From Calliopsis andreniformis (Eukaryota; Arthropoda; Insecta; Hymenoptera; Andrenidae), in contig NC_135064.1 in assembly GCF_051401765.1 (NCBI RefSeq), positions 27,626,001 to 27,690,000 on the forward strand: DNA of 64,000 nt, given 5' to 3'. Within the stretch, counting starts at the first letter, position 1. Every line of letters begins with the position of its first letter. The notes beneath the pieces were generated by a model. The model did not search any database, was not told the origin of the DNA, and saw nothing but the letters and a program-made list of their open reading frames with translations. Both the position numbers and the translations under genes were made by a program. Of this stretch, positions 36,395 to 50,600 are shown in pieces.

Positions 36395-37370
36395 GTTTAA
36401 TTCGGACGGAAAGTTGAAATTTAGATTCACAATCCATTTCTACACGTCTCATGAGTTTTCGTGTATTTCCTAAGTCCATAGATCTAAAATGGTTAATCAA
36501 AAATGACAATTTCTTATGGGTGATGTATGAATATTATTTTTATTCTGGAATTAGAAAGACGACATATTCAAGCACATTCTTACAGAAGAATTATTTGGAA
36601 TAATTACGCGTTTTTTTCACTGTTACATGTACCCCCTTTTCCACTTTATCACTTATCCCACAATACCGTGAATACTTAAGCGAAAACACCGTCAACTTCA
36701 TCACGGATCTCGTACATCATGACTATAAGGCTCGTTTAATGTCGCATTACCCGGTAACGAGTCCATGAAACAATAACTTACGACCATCGTTATCGCTTTA
36801 TTCGGCTGATTAACTTTATACCTTCTCTCCCCGCTTTCTCTCAGTTTCCTCTCCAAGCTCTCAGTCTCACGTCGCTTTACGTTCTCCCGTGCGAAATAAA
36901 ACCGTTCTGGCGTTTCTCAATCAGAAACCCATTCGAGGGATCGTAAAGCAAACGAACGACATCTAATCGTTAAGGACTTTGTGTATCCATGACCCAATGG
37001 GCCGTAATTTATTTGCAACTTGATCTCCTTGTAATGTATATCTGCTGGGATCAGATTAAATTACTCGGATCCTTTAAAATAGATTTGCAATCGTATGCAC
37101 TGCAAAAAGGTTGACCTGTCCTATTTTGTTTAAAAAATGTTACTTTCAGCTTGTTCACGAACAATTGTCCGCTGAAGCAAGAATGCTTATATTAGTTTTA
37201 CGATTGTGACTGAGTTTGAAAAGTATTTCTTTATAATCTGTCATGTCTTATTTAAATTTATAGTAACAGCAAAAATAAGTGTGAAGATTCTTTAACGTCG
37301 ATCATTGTTACTAACTTGTCTATTATTATAGCCATGTAGCGAAGACAGGTAGCCTAACGACTAGTTCTTG

Positions 37371-37420
37371 CCTACGTTCATGTCGTCTATGTCTGTCTCA
37401 TATATAATTCAGAACGTAGG
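37371..37420. repeat. perfect 9 bp inverted repeat, 32-base spacer
   Basis: cctacgttc (37371-37379) and gaacgtagg (37412-37420) are perfect complements. An inner agacag/ctgtct pairing partly overlaps. Significance is modest. Confidence 0.35.
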
Positions 37421-38747
37421 TGAAGACGGTGCGATAATGATAACCCAGGGGTGAAGCACAATAGGGGAAACTATAGAATAACTCCTGTCTTTGGTGTGTG
37501 CACACCTGTCAGAGCTATTTCCGCTATTCCTGTCTATATTCTATCTGTGCACGCGTGGACTAAAAATAAAGCGAGAAATGATTGAGCCTCATAGTAATCT
37601 CATCGATGTCATAGCATTATTTTTTTCGAATTTTGAATTTTTTTAGTAAAAAGTAAAAGTGAGTGTTCAGCAGAAAATACTCTAACAAACAAAGATATAA
37701 TGTTGTAATAATTATTTTGTATTCATTCAATTATTTCAACTTTCATAAATTCGCCCTTACAGAAAGGAAAAATGTCTAACATATCAGTCGCAAAAGTGCT
37801 ACAAGATGTTCCACGCGTGACGAAAAGCCAGGCGAAAGTAGATAGGGAAAGAGCTTAACCAGACCAACGCTTTTAGCGAGCGTCTGACTCAACACTGGCA
37901 GCTTCTACTGGGGGAGAGTGCCTACCTCGACTACTGCGAAAAAGCGGTAAATCGTGGCATTTACGACTCGGTTTCAGTTCTCGAAGACGATGCGAGACAC
38001 GCGCAAGAAGATCTGCAACCGCGAGGAGAGATCGATATCACGAAACGACCGATGTTCGATATACTGCCTTTCACGACCGATCGACGTAGTAAAAGGCGCC
38101 GAACAGAATCAGCTCTGCTGACTTTGCCACGACTTCGATTCATCCAGTTGGACAGCTACGCTTCAGCTTTATCGACATGAACGATAGCTGCTGTATATGA
38201 GATCTCGATACTAGAAAGAATGCGCGAAGTGCAAGTAATTGATAGTTGAATGAGTGAAAATGATATTGAGAACTGAGAGCAGAAAGAAAGAGTAGAAGTT
38301 ACAGTGTGGTACTGCATTTGAGATAATAGTGATTGCAAACTTGAATTCTATTGAAGCCCTGGTTAGAATGAAATCAAGTTGTGGTGGTATCTGGATATTT
38401 AATACTTGTAATTATTGATATATATTATTAATACTGTTCGCCACAAGCTCGCTGACAACAGTAGGTATGCCCTTCAGGTCGTTTGTGGTTAAACATCCCC
38501 TTATTTTCGGTACAGGCAACCCCATCCTATGATTTTGCCCTAAGCTTCATCCCTTAATATCTGCGCAGAGACTCGATCGGCAATAACTACCCCTAGCATG
38601 GGGCTGTCGTCTTCCTTCCTTGCCGACATTGCCCACCAGAACCACCCTCTGCAATATCGACACCCGCTAGGCAAGTGCACGTTCTAACCCCTGTTTCTGC
38701 TTTACCCGCCCAGGAGTTCTGCACCACCCTCGAAAGTGCCCTACATC

Positions 38748-38769
38748 GGTATAAAACATGCTTTATACC
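38748..38769. repeat. perfect 8 bp inverted repeat, 6-base loop
   Basis: ggtataaa (38748-38755) and tttatacc (38762-38769) pair around acatgc, so a TATA-like word is present on both strands. It sits at the end of a C-rich stretch (38450-38745). This could be a bidirectional promoter-like palindrome or chance. Confidence 0.4.
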
Positions 38770-41700
38770 TTTGAGTAGAAAACTTTCTTTTCTTCTTTAT
38801 GTTTTGTGAAAATGTGCGTGTTTCAATTACGAGAAGAATCAACATCTCGCTTCCTTTAGCCTGAAAAGAACAACGTAATTTTACCTTGAACTGTATGGTC
38901 CAGAAACTAGGTCGACCTAATGAAAAGCTCGTTTTCGCTGCGAAATACATAAACAATTCGCAATATCTCTCCTTAACGAGCCTTTCGTGAAAGTGTTACG
39001 CTAGAGATAGGACGCGAGATACTCGTGCAGGGGTCGACGTTAAAAAAAAGAAAACGGTATAAACGCAGCTGAGTACACCGACTGGCAAATAAATTACCCT
39101 CGTATGACATGTCCCGTAATCACACGTACCGGACCAAGTGGCGTTTTGAACTTTTCCAGGTCAAGAAAACTCGATGCCGGGGCAGAGTGGCCAATTCAAC
39201 TGCTGATGAGCTGCTACGTGAGATGGGCCTCTAATACCACGAATTCCACGTAGTTCTCAGCAGGAAACCCTCCCCTTTATCGGAGATCTGCCGGCGAGCC
39301 TTTGATTGTTGTCTATGTAATTCAGATTCGAGGCTTTCCAGGGATATTCACTGTATATTTTCATCCTGAACAGCCATCGAGTACGTATACCTCTATGAAC
39401 TTTCTTTTTTCAACAGTATCAAACACTTGTAGCTATTAGACTACATAAAAGTTTGCTAATTTTCATCGTGTCACAATCCTAAACTCAAATTTTTTTATAT
39501 GAAAGTTTTCATACAATCAAAATTTTGTGATACGTTAATATGGAATTTTTCTTGGAGACCAATTTTCTTAGAAACCCAAATTCTAGGGTTCATACAAATT
39601 TTTATAGGTATTTAGATGAAAGAAAATCGAGAAATTCATTCAAGGAAAAAACCTGTCAGAGTGGTAAAGTTACAGCACTCCGTCCAATATAGAAGGCGAG
39701 CGTTTTCGAACACACGTTGTGATAATGGGAATTATTTGCATATTCAGGGAACGGCCGGTGGATTTATGCGGCACGCGGGTCGAGTGAGCATTAAAGAGTT
39801 ATTATCTCTTTTGTGGTAGTCAGCGTAGCATTCCTCTCACGAAACGACCTTACAAATGTGACGTTATTTATCACTAAAATACCGTGTACCTAGTTAGGAT
39901 AGGTATCGCGCAGATTAGTTTCCACGCGGCAGATTTTCGCGAAACGTCAGATCGTTTGTTCCACGAATCACCCAGATGAAACTCTAATTTATACGTATTC
40001 ATTATTGGTCCTCCTAATACGACTGTGTTATTTCGAAATTAAGGTAGTATAGAGCAATATTTGTTTCAATTTCAGTCTAATGTGATTATGAAACTAAAAC
40101 ATATTGATTTCCATCGGCTAACAACAGAAACCCCTGTTCTCAGTAGTATAACACCGATTATATCAGACACGCTCGGGTCGCTCCGCTTCTGCGCCCTCAA
40201 AAACCGCGTGAATATTTTCTGCGGCTAAAATTGAAAAGACCCCAAACCTCGAGGGAGCCATATCTTTCAAATTCTCAGGTTATACGCTAGGTCTCCAAAT
40301 GTCTGCCTTGGGGAGCTTGGCTTTGCGTAATTTAATGTTCGACGTAAGTTAGACGGATAACTGCGGCGCTGTAAAATCTACGTACCTACATAAATATAAA
40401 TTAAATTGAAACAAAGTGAAACAATCTTATCTTAAAAATGTGCCAGTGTCTCCATACAACAGTATTTAACGTGCCTCAATTCGTGCTACAATTTGCCTTC
40501 CAGTACACTTCCAAGTATACTCATTAAAAGTTCCCTCTCCAGTTTCGAATAGTTAACCCCTTCAATATTTGGTCCACGAGTTTTCCATACTCTTCGGCTT
40601 CAACATTTTAGATCAACTTTCACCCCAAAAGGCATCCTTTCTCATCACGCTCGCCTCGTCAATCCACGTCGTCAGTCTCCTCAGCGTACAGCATCGAATC
40701 ACTTTTGCTCGTCTATCGCTCTTCATCATCGTCAGAGGACACCCCTGCCGGCAGTATTTTTCCAGACATTTCCAGGTGCCTTTGAAAGTACTTTTAACGA
40801 TCCGCGCACGCGAGTCGCGAGTGCCATTCTGTACCGAGAAGACGTTCGTAAACACAGCACGAATGTAGTAGGTGCGCGGTGCTCGGTACTCTGCTCTTCA
40901 CCCCATGGATCCCGTTTGGTGTCCCGAATTGTTTTTGCCACTCGCATCATCCAATAGAAAAACGCGCAGACTCGGTTCGCACCATATTGAAATTTACATA
41001 GATATCCCGGCGTGTATAGGCGGCTTACGTACACTCGGCTGCACGTGTACCTATACGAAGGAGCGGGGAAAGGTCTTAGGGTCTCTATTGGATTACAGAA
41101 CAAGCGGCTAGCACTCAAGCCTCCGTAACCCCCGCCTTGCTTCGGGCAAAGTAGTTTAGCTTTCGAGTATAGCCTTACCTATCCAGCCTTAGCTTGCCTG
41201 TCCATCCGTTACGTTATGTATCCAGGATCCACCCTAACCTTACCGCTCTTCCTTCCTCTCCCACGCCGCCCTTCCTCCACCCTCGCAAGCTCGTCCCTAT
41301 TCCTCCCTTTTCTTTCCTCCGTGTCGCTCGTCACTCGACCGTCCCACGCAGGTAAAGAAAATAAAGGAGCGGTTCCCGCGGCCCAATCTGCACCCTCGCA
41401 ATTTATGCGTGTGTATTAGGGAGGACACGTCACCCACACCCAATGGTATTTCATCTATCTTCCTCTGGATTCTGTGTTTTGCCTCATCGATCGCAAACAA
41501 CTTGCTTTACTCTGCTCTGCTTTTTGGTGAGACGAGAAGAATGCGGGTTGGAGCGATTTGAATCGAATCGGTGTTTTGAATTAATGTCTTGGGATGTGTT
41601 TTTGGCAAGGGGTATAAGATTAGTTGTAGTTTCATTGGATAATATGATTATGGTTTATCATTGTTTCTTAATTCTTTAAGTCTGGGAGTAGAAGTTCTTG

Positions 41701-42599
41701 ATGTCACGGTGTACGTAGAAATTGTCAGTACTCAAAGGGCTAATTTCTTATCCTCTTATTAAGTGGAATATTTAGAAGTAAACTGAAGGATCTCCAGTGT
41801 GCGGACTCATTAACGACAGAAAGAGAGAACGTAACCTTTCCTTCTTTAAAACCTGTAGACGTTGAAGTTCAACCCCACACCCCTAATCCAGTGTTTCAAG
41901 AAAAGTAGCTTCCCTCTTCAACTACATAAATACAAGATCTCCTAAACCTTCAAGACAACCCTAGTAATTCACAAAAAATTTGGACTCTTCAAAATACTCC
42001 ACCCCAACTCTCCAGCGCAACAACCACGAACACAAAATACACTTTTAACATCCCAGACTCGCGACTATCCCCCGCAAGACACAAAATCCATACATCTCGG
42101 GTATTCCAAGAAAAATGTACGCTACTCCGCGAGGCTAAAAGCAGCTGAAGGTTCTGCCAGATAAAACCAGCCCACGTTGCCCCGTCCTGAAGGTGCAACA
42201 TTTATCCAACATTTATTCAGAGAGCCTGTAATACCATCGAACGACAGTTCCCATTAAAGCCAGGACGAGTTGCTCTCGAGTTTCAAATTCGCCCGACGTC
42301 GGGACAGCTGGGAAACAAGCCGAAATTCCGGTCCGTGCTACCCCTTCGCCCAAGGGCGAAAAGCGGCTCGTATCGTTCCGCAGAAATATCATCAGCGGCC
42401 GCCAGCAAACTCCCGGCGTCGTATTACACCGTTAAATTAGCGTCGCTACTTTTCCGACAGCCTCGGCCGGATTTACGTTTTGGGAGCGGGCGCGCATGGT
42501 CGTCAACAACGAACAACGGGCCACGACTTGACCCAAATACTCGGAATCGTTTCTGTTCCGTTGGACACTGGCTGGGGCGAGAGAGCTGCGCTGCAGCGC
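38770..42599. other. non-coding stretch, nothing recognised
   Basis: Includes AT-rich DNA at 39390-39620 and a CT-rich patch at about 41220-41330. Short frames occur on both strands without domains or paired splice sites. Confidence 0.45.
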
Positions 42600-42668
42600 G
42601 TCACGCTGCCGCCTGTGCATAAGCGTACGTGCGCAGGGGCGCGCGTGCTCGCGCGTGATCGCGCGACA
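42600..42668. other. alternating purine-pyrimidine GC tract
   Basis: Repeated gcgcgcgtgctcgcgcgtgatcgcgcg-like words give a dense CpG and GpC alternation with left-handed (Z) DNA potential. It lies directly upstream of the duplicated 50 bp segment at 42682. Confidence 0.4.
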
Positions 42669-42681
42669 ACCGGAACCCCGT

Positions 42682-42731
42682 GTTATTAAAGTAGTAAATT
42701 TCATCCCGTCAGGATATGGATTAGACTTCGC
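42682..42731 (+). repeat. copy A of a ~50 bp duplicated segment
   Basis: It begins gttattaaagtagtaaattt followed by catc, identical over 24 bases to copy B at 43235. It continues with about 19 of 27 matches, including aggat.tgg.ttagactt. Beyond that the copies share only short phrases (cgatc..tt..gcgag-like words). It does not read as a protein in any frame common to both copies. Confidence 0.65.
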
Positions 42732-43234
42732 CGGCCTCGCGGTGCTCGCTGGCCCGAGAATCGTCGAATCGATGTGGTGTCCCGTTGTGTAGCGGGACAA
42801 ACGATCGCTTTTAGCGAGAAGATTGACGAGCGATGGGAGCAAAGCTCTGGAACGCTGATTTGTTTCGAGGCTTTTGAGAGGGCTTGATTTTTTGCATCAC
42901 TAAGGACATTACGGGAATAGAATTACTGTGACAATTGGGATGATAAAACTAACGTGCCCTATTTAGGAATAGAAAACTAGAGCAGATTGGATTATGATTA
43001 GATTGAATTGAACCTCTTTTTAGGTTGAAATTAAGATTGTAATTATACGAAGCTGGGTTTATGCAATTCTCTCAGTGCTGCGTTAGTTTGAAATTCTTGA
43101 GATCAAACTGTAACATCTCTACGTGTCAGCTTGCACCAAGATTGCAGTTACATCATCTGCAACATCTTGGGGATGGCGATAAGCGACGAAAAATCTGTAA
43201 TTTGTCATCAGAGCTGTGTCGAGTTTGAGGCAAC

Positions 43235-43285
43235 GTTATTAAAGTAGTAAATTTCATCTCTGCCAGGATGTGGGTTAGACTTTGC
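43235..43285 (+). repeat. copy B of a ~50 bp duplicated segment
   Basis: Same orientation as copy A and 553 bp downstream. The first 24 bases are identical, and the remainder carries mostly C/T and A/G transitions plus one single-base indel. This pattern suggests an old duplication with one half kept constant, or two members of a wider repeat family. Confidence 0.65.
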
Positions 43286-44500
43286 TCGTATGCTTGCTAA
43301 CCAGCAGCCCCTAGGAAGCAAAGTGGCGGTTCGTGCCACGAGGTAGACGATCATTTCCAACGAGATTACGATTATGCTTGCTGTAATGCTGGAAATAGAG
43401 AAAAATACGAAATGCTAATAATCTATCACATTTGCGCTAAATTTGAAAAAACATGTTACATGTTATAAATTAACGCTTCTAGTTTTAGACGAATATTTCA
43501 GTTCTAATACCTATACCCCAGTTCACAAAATTATCCAACGCGCATTCATCGCGAAAACAAAAGTAGCCATTTTTAGCCTCTTTGAAATTTGCGAAAAAAC
43601 GATCAGCTGCACGCTGTCTACCGTCGCGTTAAGTTCGATTCGCGGTTAGAGACAATTTCTCGTTGAAAGTTCGTCGGGCGTAGGAGGGTAGAGGCCGCGG
43701 AGTCGTTACGTGGAAATAAGCGGAAATCGAAATTGACGCGGAATTCACTCGCGGACAAAGTTCGCTGGAAATGGAACACGGGGTGGATGGCGACGGCGAA
43801 ACCATGTTGACGAAATAAAACGGGAGAATGAAGTTACGATGTTCCCAGGCTGGATTTATGTGCTCCGATCGGGATTCGATTTACAATTGATTTTATTCGA
43901 GCCTCCTGCCAGAGCTAAACTCGTCCACGTTCCTGTAATGAACGCGATTCGCTGATATTAAAGCTGCTAAATATATTTATCAGTTTCTATATTTCGAGCC
44001 ATACGTAATCACCGATACTTTATGATATTATTCATTCAGAATGACGCTACAAGAAATTTCATTTCCTTTTTTGCCTAATTTGCATGGACATCGATTGAGA
44101 AACGCTTTCATGGCGGTTGCATTCTACCTCGAATGAGAAGGTAAATGACGGGGCTATTTACAGCAGTCATTGGTCTATAATTATGACCCCGATAGACCGT
44201 AATCTAGCTTTTAAAAATAGGAGTGGTACACGCTCGCTCGAAGCGTCTGGACATGACGATGATGAACGCTCACCATTTTTCTAGATTTGTCGCTTTTGTA
44301 CGTTTTATGTCAACTGAAATTTTTATACAAACTAATAATATATGTATGCTATTCATAAATTACCTAACATCAATGTTTTTCATTGGCTCTTGGCATTTTT
44401 GTTCCACTGACCTATCATTCTGAATAATTGTACATGTTCCTGAACTTCTAAAATACTTGTCACTAATTTTTGGATATCTTACCTGAAATTTTCCTTACAG
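43286..44500. other. non-coding stretch, nothing recognised
   Basis: AT-rich with scattered CpG. No exon or repeat is recognised. Confidence 0.45.
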
Positions 44501-44685
44501 CTATTTTTTTCTTCATAGTTTTTTTTTTACGGTTCCTCGGTTCTCGATCCATGGTACTTACAATTCATCGCTATCAAAGGGAAAGGAGAGCCAGATTGAA
44601 GAAATTAGAACGTCAGGAGTTGGAGGCGGTTAACGAGGAACTGGCGGTCGGCCAGTTAATTAAAACCAACATGCTCCTTAACTGA
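44501..44685 (+). CDS. candidate terminal exon, unrecognised
   Basis: An acceptor-like ttttccttacag ends at 44500 and is followed by an open frame to a TGA. The first part is a T-run-encoded hydrophobic stretch (Phe/Ile/Val). After a Met at 44551 comes a basic, helix-prone segment: HRYQRERRARLKKLERQELE, then AVNEELAVGQLIK. The hydrophobic part comes largely from a poly-T tract, so it may be an artefact of composition. Without a known family or an upstream exon this stays speculative. Confidence 0.17.
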
Positions 44686-47600
44686 ATTTTCCAAACTATC
44701 ATTTTAATCCACTGGGCGTATATGCGCGCCCCTAATTGCACGACTATAATTGCTCTCGCATGCGACTGCTCACCCTCGCCTCGTCCTCTGAACAATCAGA
44801 AAAATCAATCCGAGCTCCAACTTCGGAAACGAACGAACTTCCTACGTTTCCAAAACCGTGTTACGCATTCCCAGTAATACTCGTTGGAATTCACGAGATT
44901 TGTACTTTGCACTTTTTTCGGGGCTAATGGTTTTAGCGTTCAAGGGAACGTTTCACGAGAATAGTTGAAGTCGCGCCTCCGAATTTCCAACGGTGTCGAG
45001 AACAGTTTCCTCTGCTTCTCTCTTTCGTTTCCAGCGGTTATCACGTGACACTTGACCCGATGTAGCTACACGGCCAGCTTGAACGTGCATTGCGAGAGAA
45101 ATAAAAGGGCCGAGGACGAAATCTCGACTGAGAAAATGATACTATTTCACTTGAAATTCGATACATGGAATGATTGATGAGAATTATCGAAAAATTAGAA
45201 AATAATATACGCTTGTTACGGATTCAGTTAGAAATGCAAGAGAGTGTACAAATTATCGATTTGGCCCAAATTTTGTGATAAGGCGCAGCACAAAATTGCA
45301 CTTCCTTCTACGCGAGGATGAAACAAATTTTAATAATTATGTAGAGAATAGAAATAAATTAAGAATTGGGAAAAGTGTTTAGTTTCCGATCTCATTGAAT
45401 TGCTCTACCTTGCTACCTTTCACTGTACACATTTGAAAAAGTAGTACAATCGAAGTTATACTTGGCCCATCAGACTACTCTAATATCAACATACAAACAA
45501 TTCCTACATCTGCTTCTGCTTTTAGTCATTTCAAGAATCAAGTCTGACCTACTTACGTAGAACAGCCGGTATACCAGAAATTTTCTAAACGATTGTCCTC
45601 TCTGGATGCAGATATCAAATAGACAGACTCCCAGAAACTATTCCAGAAAGCCTGAATACCCAAATACCGGTATAACAATTAACGAATCGGCCTTATGCCT
45701 CAGAGTTGCCGAATATCGTCAAGCAAACACGATACAATCGCGTGTAACGACTTCCCTGGACCGATATAATATTCCATCGAAAGCACAATACACGGCAGGC
45801 GGCGAAGATCAATAATCCCGGGGATCTTAAGCTCCGATGCGCCGATTCTCGCGAGGAGAGGAAGACTCTTTTGACTGAAGAAGGAGCGAGGACTGGCGCG
45901 CTCGAGCGGATTGCAGCTTCCTGCCTCGACAGCCACGGGGCTCGTTCGGGCGTCACTCGTAATTGGAAACTGCCGCATAATTATCCGAGCAGTCAGCCAG
46001 CCAGTCGGTTGTGCCGCTTCTTGTCCACCTATACACGCGTCCCACGGATTCTCGCGCGGCAAAACACCGTCATTAACGTGCCCCGTCAGCCTGGCTGAAC
46101 GATGCTTCAAGTGTCTTCGCCCTGGTTGCCAGCACCGAAACTCCACGGCCATGCATTCGGAAAGCGCCTTTGCGGTCCCGGACACGGCATAATCGCCACC
46201 GCCAAATCGGATTGCGGCCATTTCGTCCGGGATTAAACGCTGGCCAGTTCGCTTCATCGTCCTCTGCCCACCACGCGTTGTAATTGCTGCATTCTTAATG
46301 CTTCGCTGTGTAATGAGGACCGGCAGCTTTGCTGGCGTAAATTGTTCTACCGACTTGTGGACATGTTGCCGGGAACTTGACCTACTTCCCTGCTGCGCGC
46401 AAAGTATACCCTTGAGGGTTCAAAGAGGGTCAAATGTGCTCTCCGTCATTTGTTATAGAGAACTATTTAACCACAAACTTAGAAAGCATTTTTCTATAGC
46501 ACAGCACTGCTTATACATCGTTAGGATTTAATTCAGTTTTTGAGGCCAACGTCTGTGTTCTCTACTGACGAATCTCCAGTTTGTCATATGTTATCAAGTG
46601 TTTCTAACATACACAGTACCACTCTTCTTCATTTTCAATTCTATTTGCATAGCGCTTCTGTAGATTTTAATGTAACATTAATTCGCTGTATAAGACAATT
46701 TTAACCTATAAAGTGTCAGACTATAGAGGATCAATTTCTGCCCATTAAAATACGCGCAAGTTTAACATTATACAGTTCGCTAATTTTAATTCAAACGATG
46801 AAACTAGACACATAACTTAGACAACCCGATCTGATAGTTCTCATAGACAAATCTAGGGATCGGTGTGTTTGAATTTGAATGGTCGGTGTTGCACGCTTTC
46901 ATGAAACGAAAGGTCGAACTGTGAACTGCTGGAAGCTCTCTGTTTGTTCAGTTGAACGCCGTTAGCTCGCCGAGTTGAAAGTAATCCCTACCGGCCCGAA
47001 TATGATTCCTGTTTGCTCTGGCAAGTTTTGGGTCAGGGCAGAATTCTTTGCAAAAGTGATTTTCATCCTGGCGAAGATTAAAGAAACCACATACAGAGAG
47101 ATTCATAGGTATGTGTCCAGATCTGACCCAATAATTGCGAACGTTTCCGCTCTACCCACTCGAAATGCATCGTTTACATATATTCTTGAATGAAAATCAA
47201 TGTTGGCATTTATGTCAGTGGCAGCAACAAGTCAAGATCGATAGTTAGTAAATATGTACCGTTTGCAGTCCTTCGTCCTTTAATAGTGCTCTTTAACTAG
47301 TCAGGAAAAGTTTACTTCCCGAAGTTTCTTTTTCTTACGTTCCTTATCTGTAAGGTTGTTCACAGTTTTGAAGTGGGCGGTCCGGACTTTCCAAGAAAAT
47401 TGGCACGAATTAGGCTACTCGATTTTCACGTTTCGTCGACACTCGTGAAGCACTTCGGAAATATTATGTGACATTTATTTATACACCCGTGGGCGACCTA
47501 CTTAGGAAGTTCCATTACTTTCATCAATAAACTTTTCCCGGAGCCTCGGTCGAAGGCTGAAGTTTCCTTAAATGGAGAGAAAAGTCCAATTGGCGCGAAG

Positions 47601-50600
47601 GAATTTGATTTCCTCCGCGGCGATGAGGACTTCTTCAGTAACGACGGTAATTGATCGAGAACTCCGAGCTAACCATGCTGAAATACGATAATAATAATTA
47701 AATACGAATATATATAGTAATTGGAGCAGAGGATTCCTACGCCGCGTTTGAAAGTATGTTACATAGCAGTAAAGCTGCAGATAATATCGCGCAGCAAGAA
47801 CGAGGATCGCTGCAATTAACGATGAAATTTTTATAAACGAGCGGCAAGTAATTTCATCCGCTATAATGGATCCGCTGGATCGTTCGATAATTATCTCTGG
47901 TAAAGACTAGAATAAAACTTCTCGATGTGCTCGACGTGCTCGACGACCACAGGGCAATCCATTTCAATATTATACTTTTTTTCTTTGTAGAAGAAGATGA
48001 AAAACAATGATGAAACACTTCGCCTCGTTCGCGACCTATTCCATCCTGTGCCAAATTTCAACTGTCCTTCAGTTTCTCGTCCAATCAACATTATTTAACG
48101 TTGTTTCCTCAATTAATATTTCTGCCCTAGCTACACGCGTACGGAAAAGAGACAAATATTTTATGCATGAGTGTCTCGTGCCTGAACAAAGAGCATTGAC
48201 CCTGTGATTAAATTTTCTTGATCATTCCTATCTTAAAATAAACTCTGCGATTCTGCTTCTAATAGATAGCTAATCTGCTCTGTCCTGAAAAATTTCTCAG
48301 TAAATTACTTTTTCAATACCTTCCTCTTTTCTTGGGACTGGCAGAAGTGTTAAGAGTAGTCAAGGACAAAGGAATCACCCCATAGAGTCCTTAACATTAT
48401 TTCCATACAACCAAGACAGTGTCTATGTATCTCTTTGGATAGCTCCAAGACTGAACTATTCCAGAGTTCATCTACCAAGGCATCTGACAACAGACTCTTC
48501 ACTCTAAAGGCGAACATATTTCACGGACACATTCTCGACGCCCTCAGATTAGGTTCATCGAGCTTCCAAGTTCATCCGCAACACCGATAGGCCTAAGAAA
48601 TATTCTCCGCATTACGAAATCTCTCCCTCCACTGGCTGAGGCAACGCTGGCCTCGTCCCCTTCCACTAGAAGATTCATTCGCAACCTTTTCACGTGAGCT
48701 ACGCGCTATCCCCCCAAATCGTCGCTCGTTTTCGCGATCTATCTTTCGATCAATTCCAGATAAACCTACATCAGGTTTTCCTCCCCTCCTAACGAGAACT
48801 CACCAGTTCATCCTCCTCTCGGGTCATCCCCTCGCTCGATTCTACTTCCACGACTCTCTATTCGACCTACCCTCTAGCTCTATACACACGAAAACATTTT
48901 AATATTGCATCGCGTCATTTCCCGATACACAACCCCTCCCGAGGCATATTTATTCCTGCGTTCACGTCTGGAAGGACGCAAAAAGAGAATCAGCGGAGCC
49001 ACGCTCCGGTTTGTCTCTACTCCAACGACGTGCCACGATGACCACCCCCTGATAACGTTCGAACACGTCCCACGCTAGAATTCCCCGTGAAGTTTCGCAC
49101 TGCTCCCTTTCCAGTTCGCGGACTCTATCTTCCTCTCGATCTTCCGCCCGATATCCATGGCGCAGAGTCGTTATTTCACGGTGGGGGTGATGGGGGGTGT
49201 GGCAGGACAACGGCACGAAAAAATTCTCCATCTTCCTCCATCCCTCTGCGAGTCGCTCCTCGGCGGCCATTAATTCCATTGTCCTTCCGATCACGGAATC
49301 TATAGTTGAGCTTTGTTCTCCGAGGGCCTTACGAAAAAGTTGCGACCGAGCAATTCATTCGCGAGCGGACGACCCTGCTATGGGATAATAAATCGCGCGT
49401 CCTTCGACTCTATCTTCTCTGCAAGGGGGAAAAAGCGGGCTGTCCTCTCTGTGGCTTTCGCGAACGATCGCTTGTATTATATTTTTGAGGACTGAGGGTG
49501 GAAAGTGGAAGGATCCCTTTCTGATGATGGATGATTAAGAGATGGAAAGCTATAGCAGATTCGACCTTTCAGAGTCAGACTTATTCTACTTGTTTTAGAG
49601 TTCACGATTGTTTGGGGATTAATTGTGTTATTCATGAAATATTAAAATCTGTACATATTTCTTTATTCAAAATTGAACGAGCAGCTAATGAGAATTATGA
49701 TGATGAATATCATCAAATATTGATGTGGGTATAAATTTAGGAGTGAACTGAAAGCTCGAAAACAGTGGCAGAACATCGTGCAAGTATATCTTGTTACAAC
49801 TTAATTCAGAGTTACGAACGGTTTTCAATTCTTCTGTAGAAGCTTACGATAACTCCTCTGATTAAATGAAGACACTGTAAGCAAGAAGTTCTTTCAACAG
49901 TGACAATTTCGTATGCAGCAATTCATTATATTAAGCTCTTAAATATAAGAAACTTCAATAATTACTCTTAAATTCGCTTCAGTAATTAAATAAGCTTCTT
50001 ATGCACAGTAAAGTTACAAGGAAAATTCTCTTCGTCCATTAAAGAGCCCATTTAAATAATAAAAATTCCGAAGAGAACGGCCATTTTCATTCTTCTCAAT
50101 TAAGCCGATCCACTCGTCGCCACAGCGAACCGAAAGGATCCTCTCGCATTAATTCCCAGGATGTCTTCGATGGATCGTCGATCCCTTAAATATTGACACT
50201 GAGCTCGGAAAGGGAGCAGGATCGCGAGCACGCATCCGACCAGCAATGAACCCATGAAGTAGACGTCTTACCCCCTCGATCCTTCGCCCCCACTCTCTCT
50301 CCATCCCTCCTCCTCGAACGATTTAATTCCAATCGGCCGTTTTCTAATTAATATAAACGTGCTTTTTCCGATCGAAGGACGACGAAGGCTGCAAGTGCGA
50401 TAGCCAGCAAACACGAGCCCGCTCCTAATGCATTATTAAACGCGCGGTCGGAGATAAAATCGCGCCATCGATTGGCCCGTAGAATCGGGGCTTTCCTCGA
50501 AAAGGAGCAGTCGTTCGATGGAGGAACAAGGACGTTCCCCGTTTGTATGTTTCATAATAGGAGCATTGTATCATTTGATCGGTCGTCAAGATTGCCTCCA

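Noticed and set aside
45700..46257. 185-codon minus-strand frame
   Set aside because: No recognisable motif, and overlapping plus-strand frames of similar quality.
48801..48870. Minus-strand GTGAGT with frame RVVEVESSEGMTREEDEL
   Set aside because: Only 18 codons, no convincing acceptor, and the residue bias is explained by purine-rich DNA.
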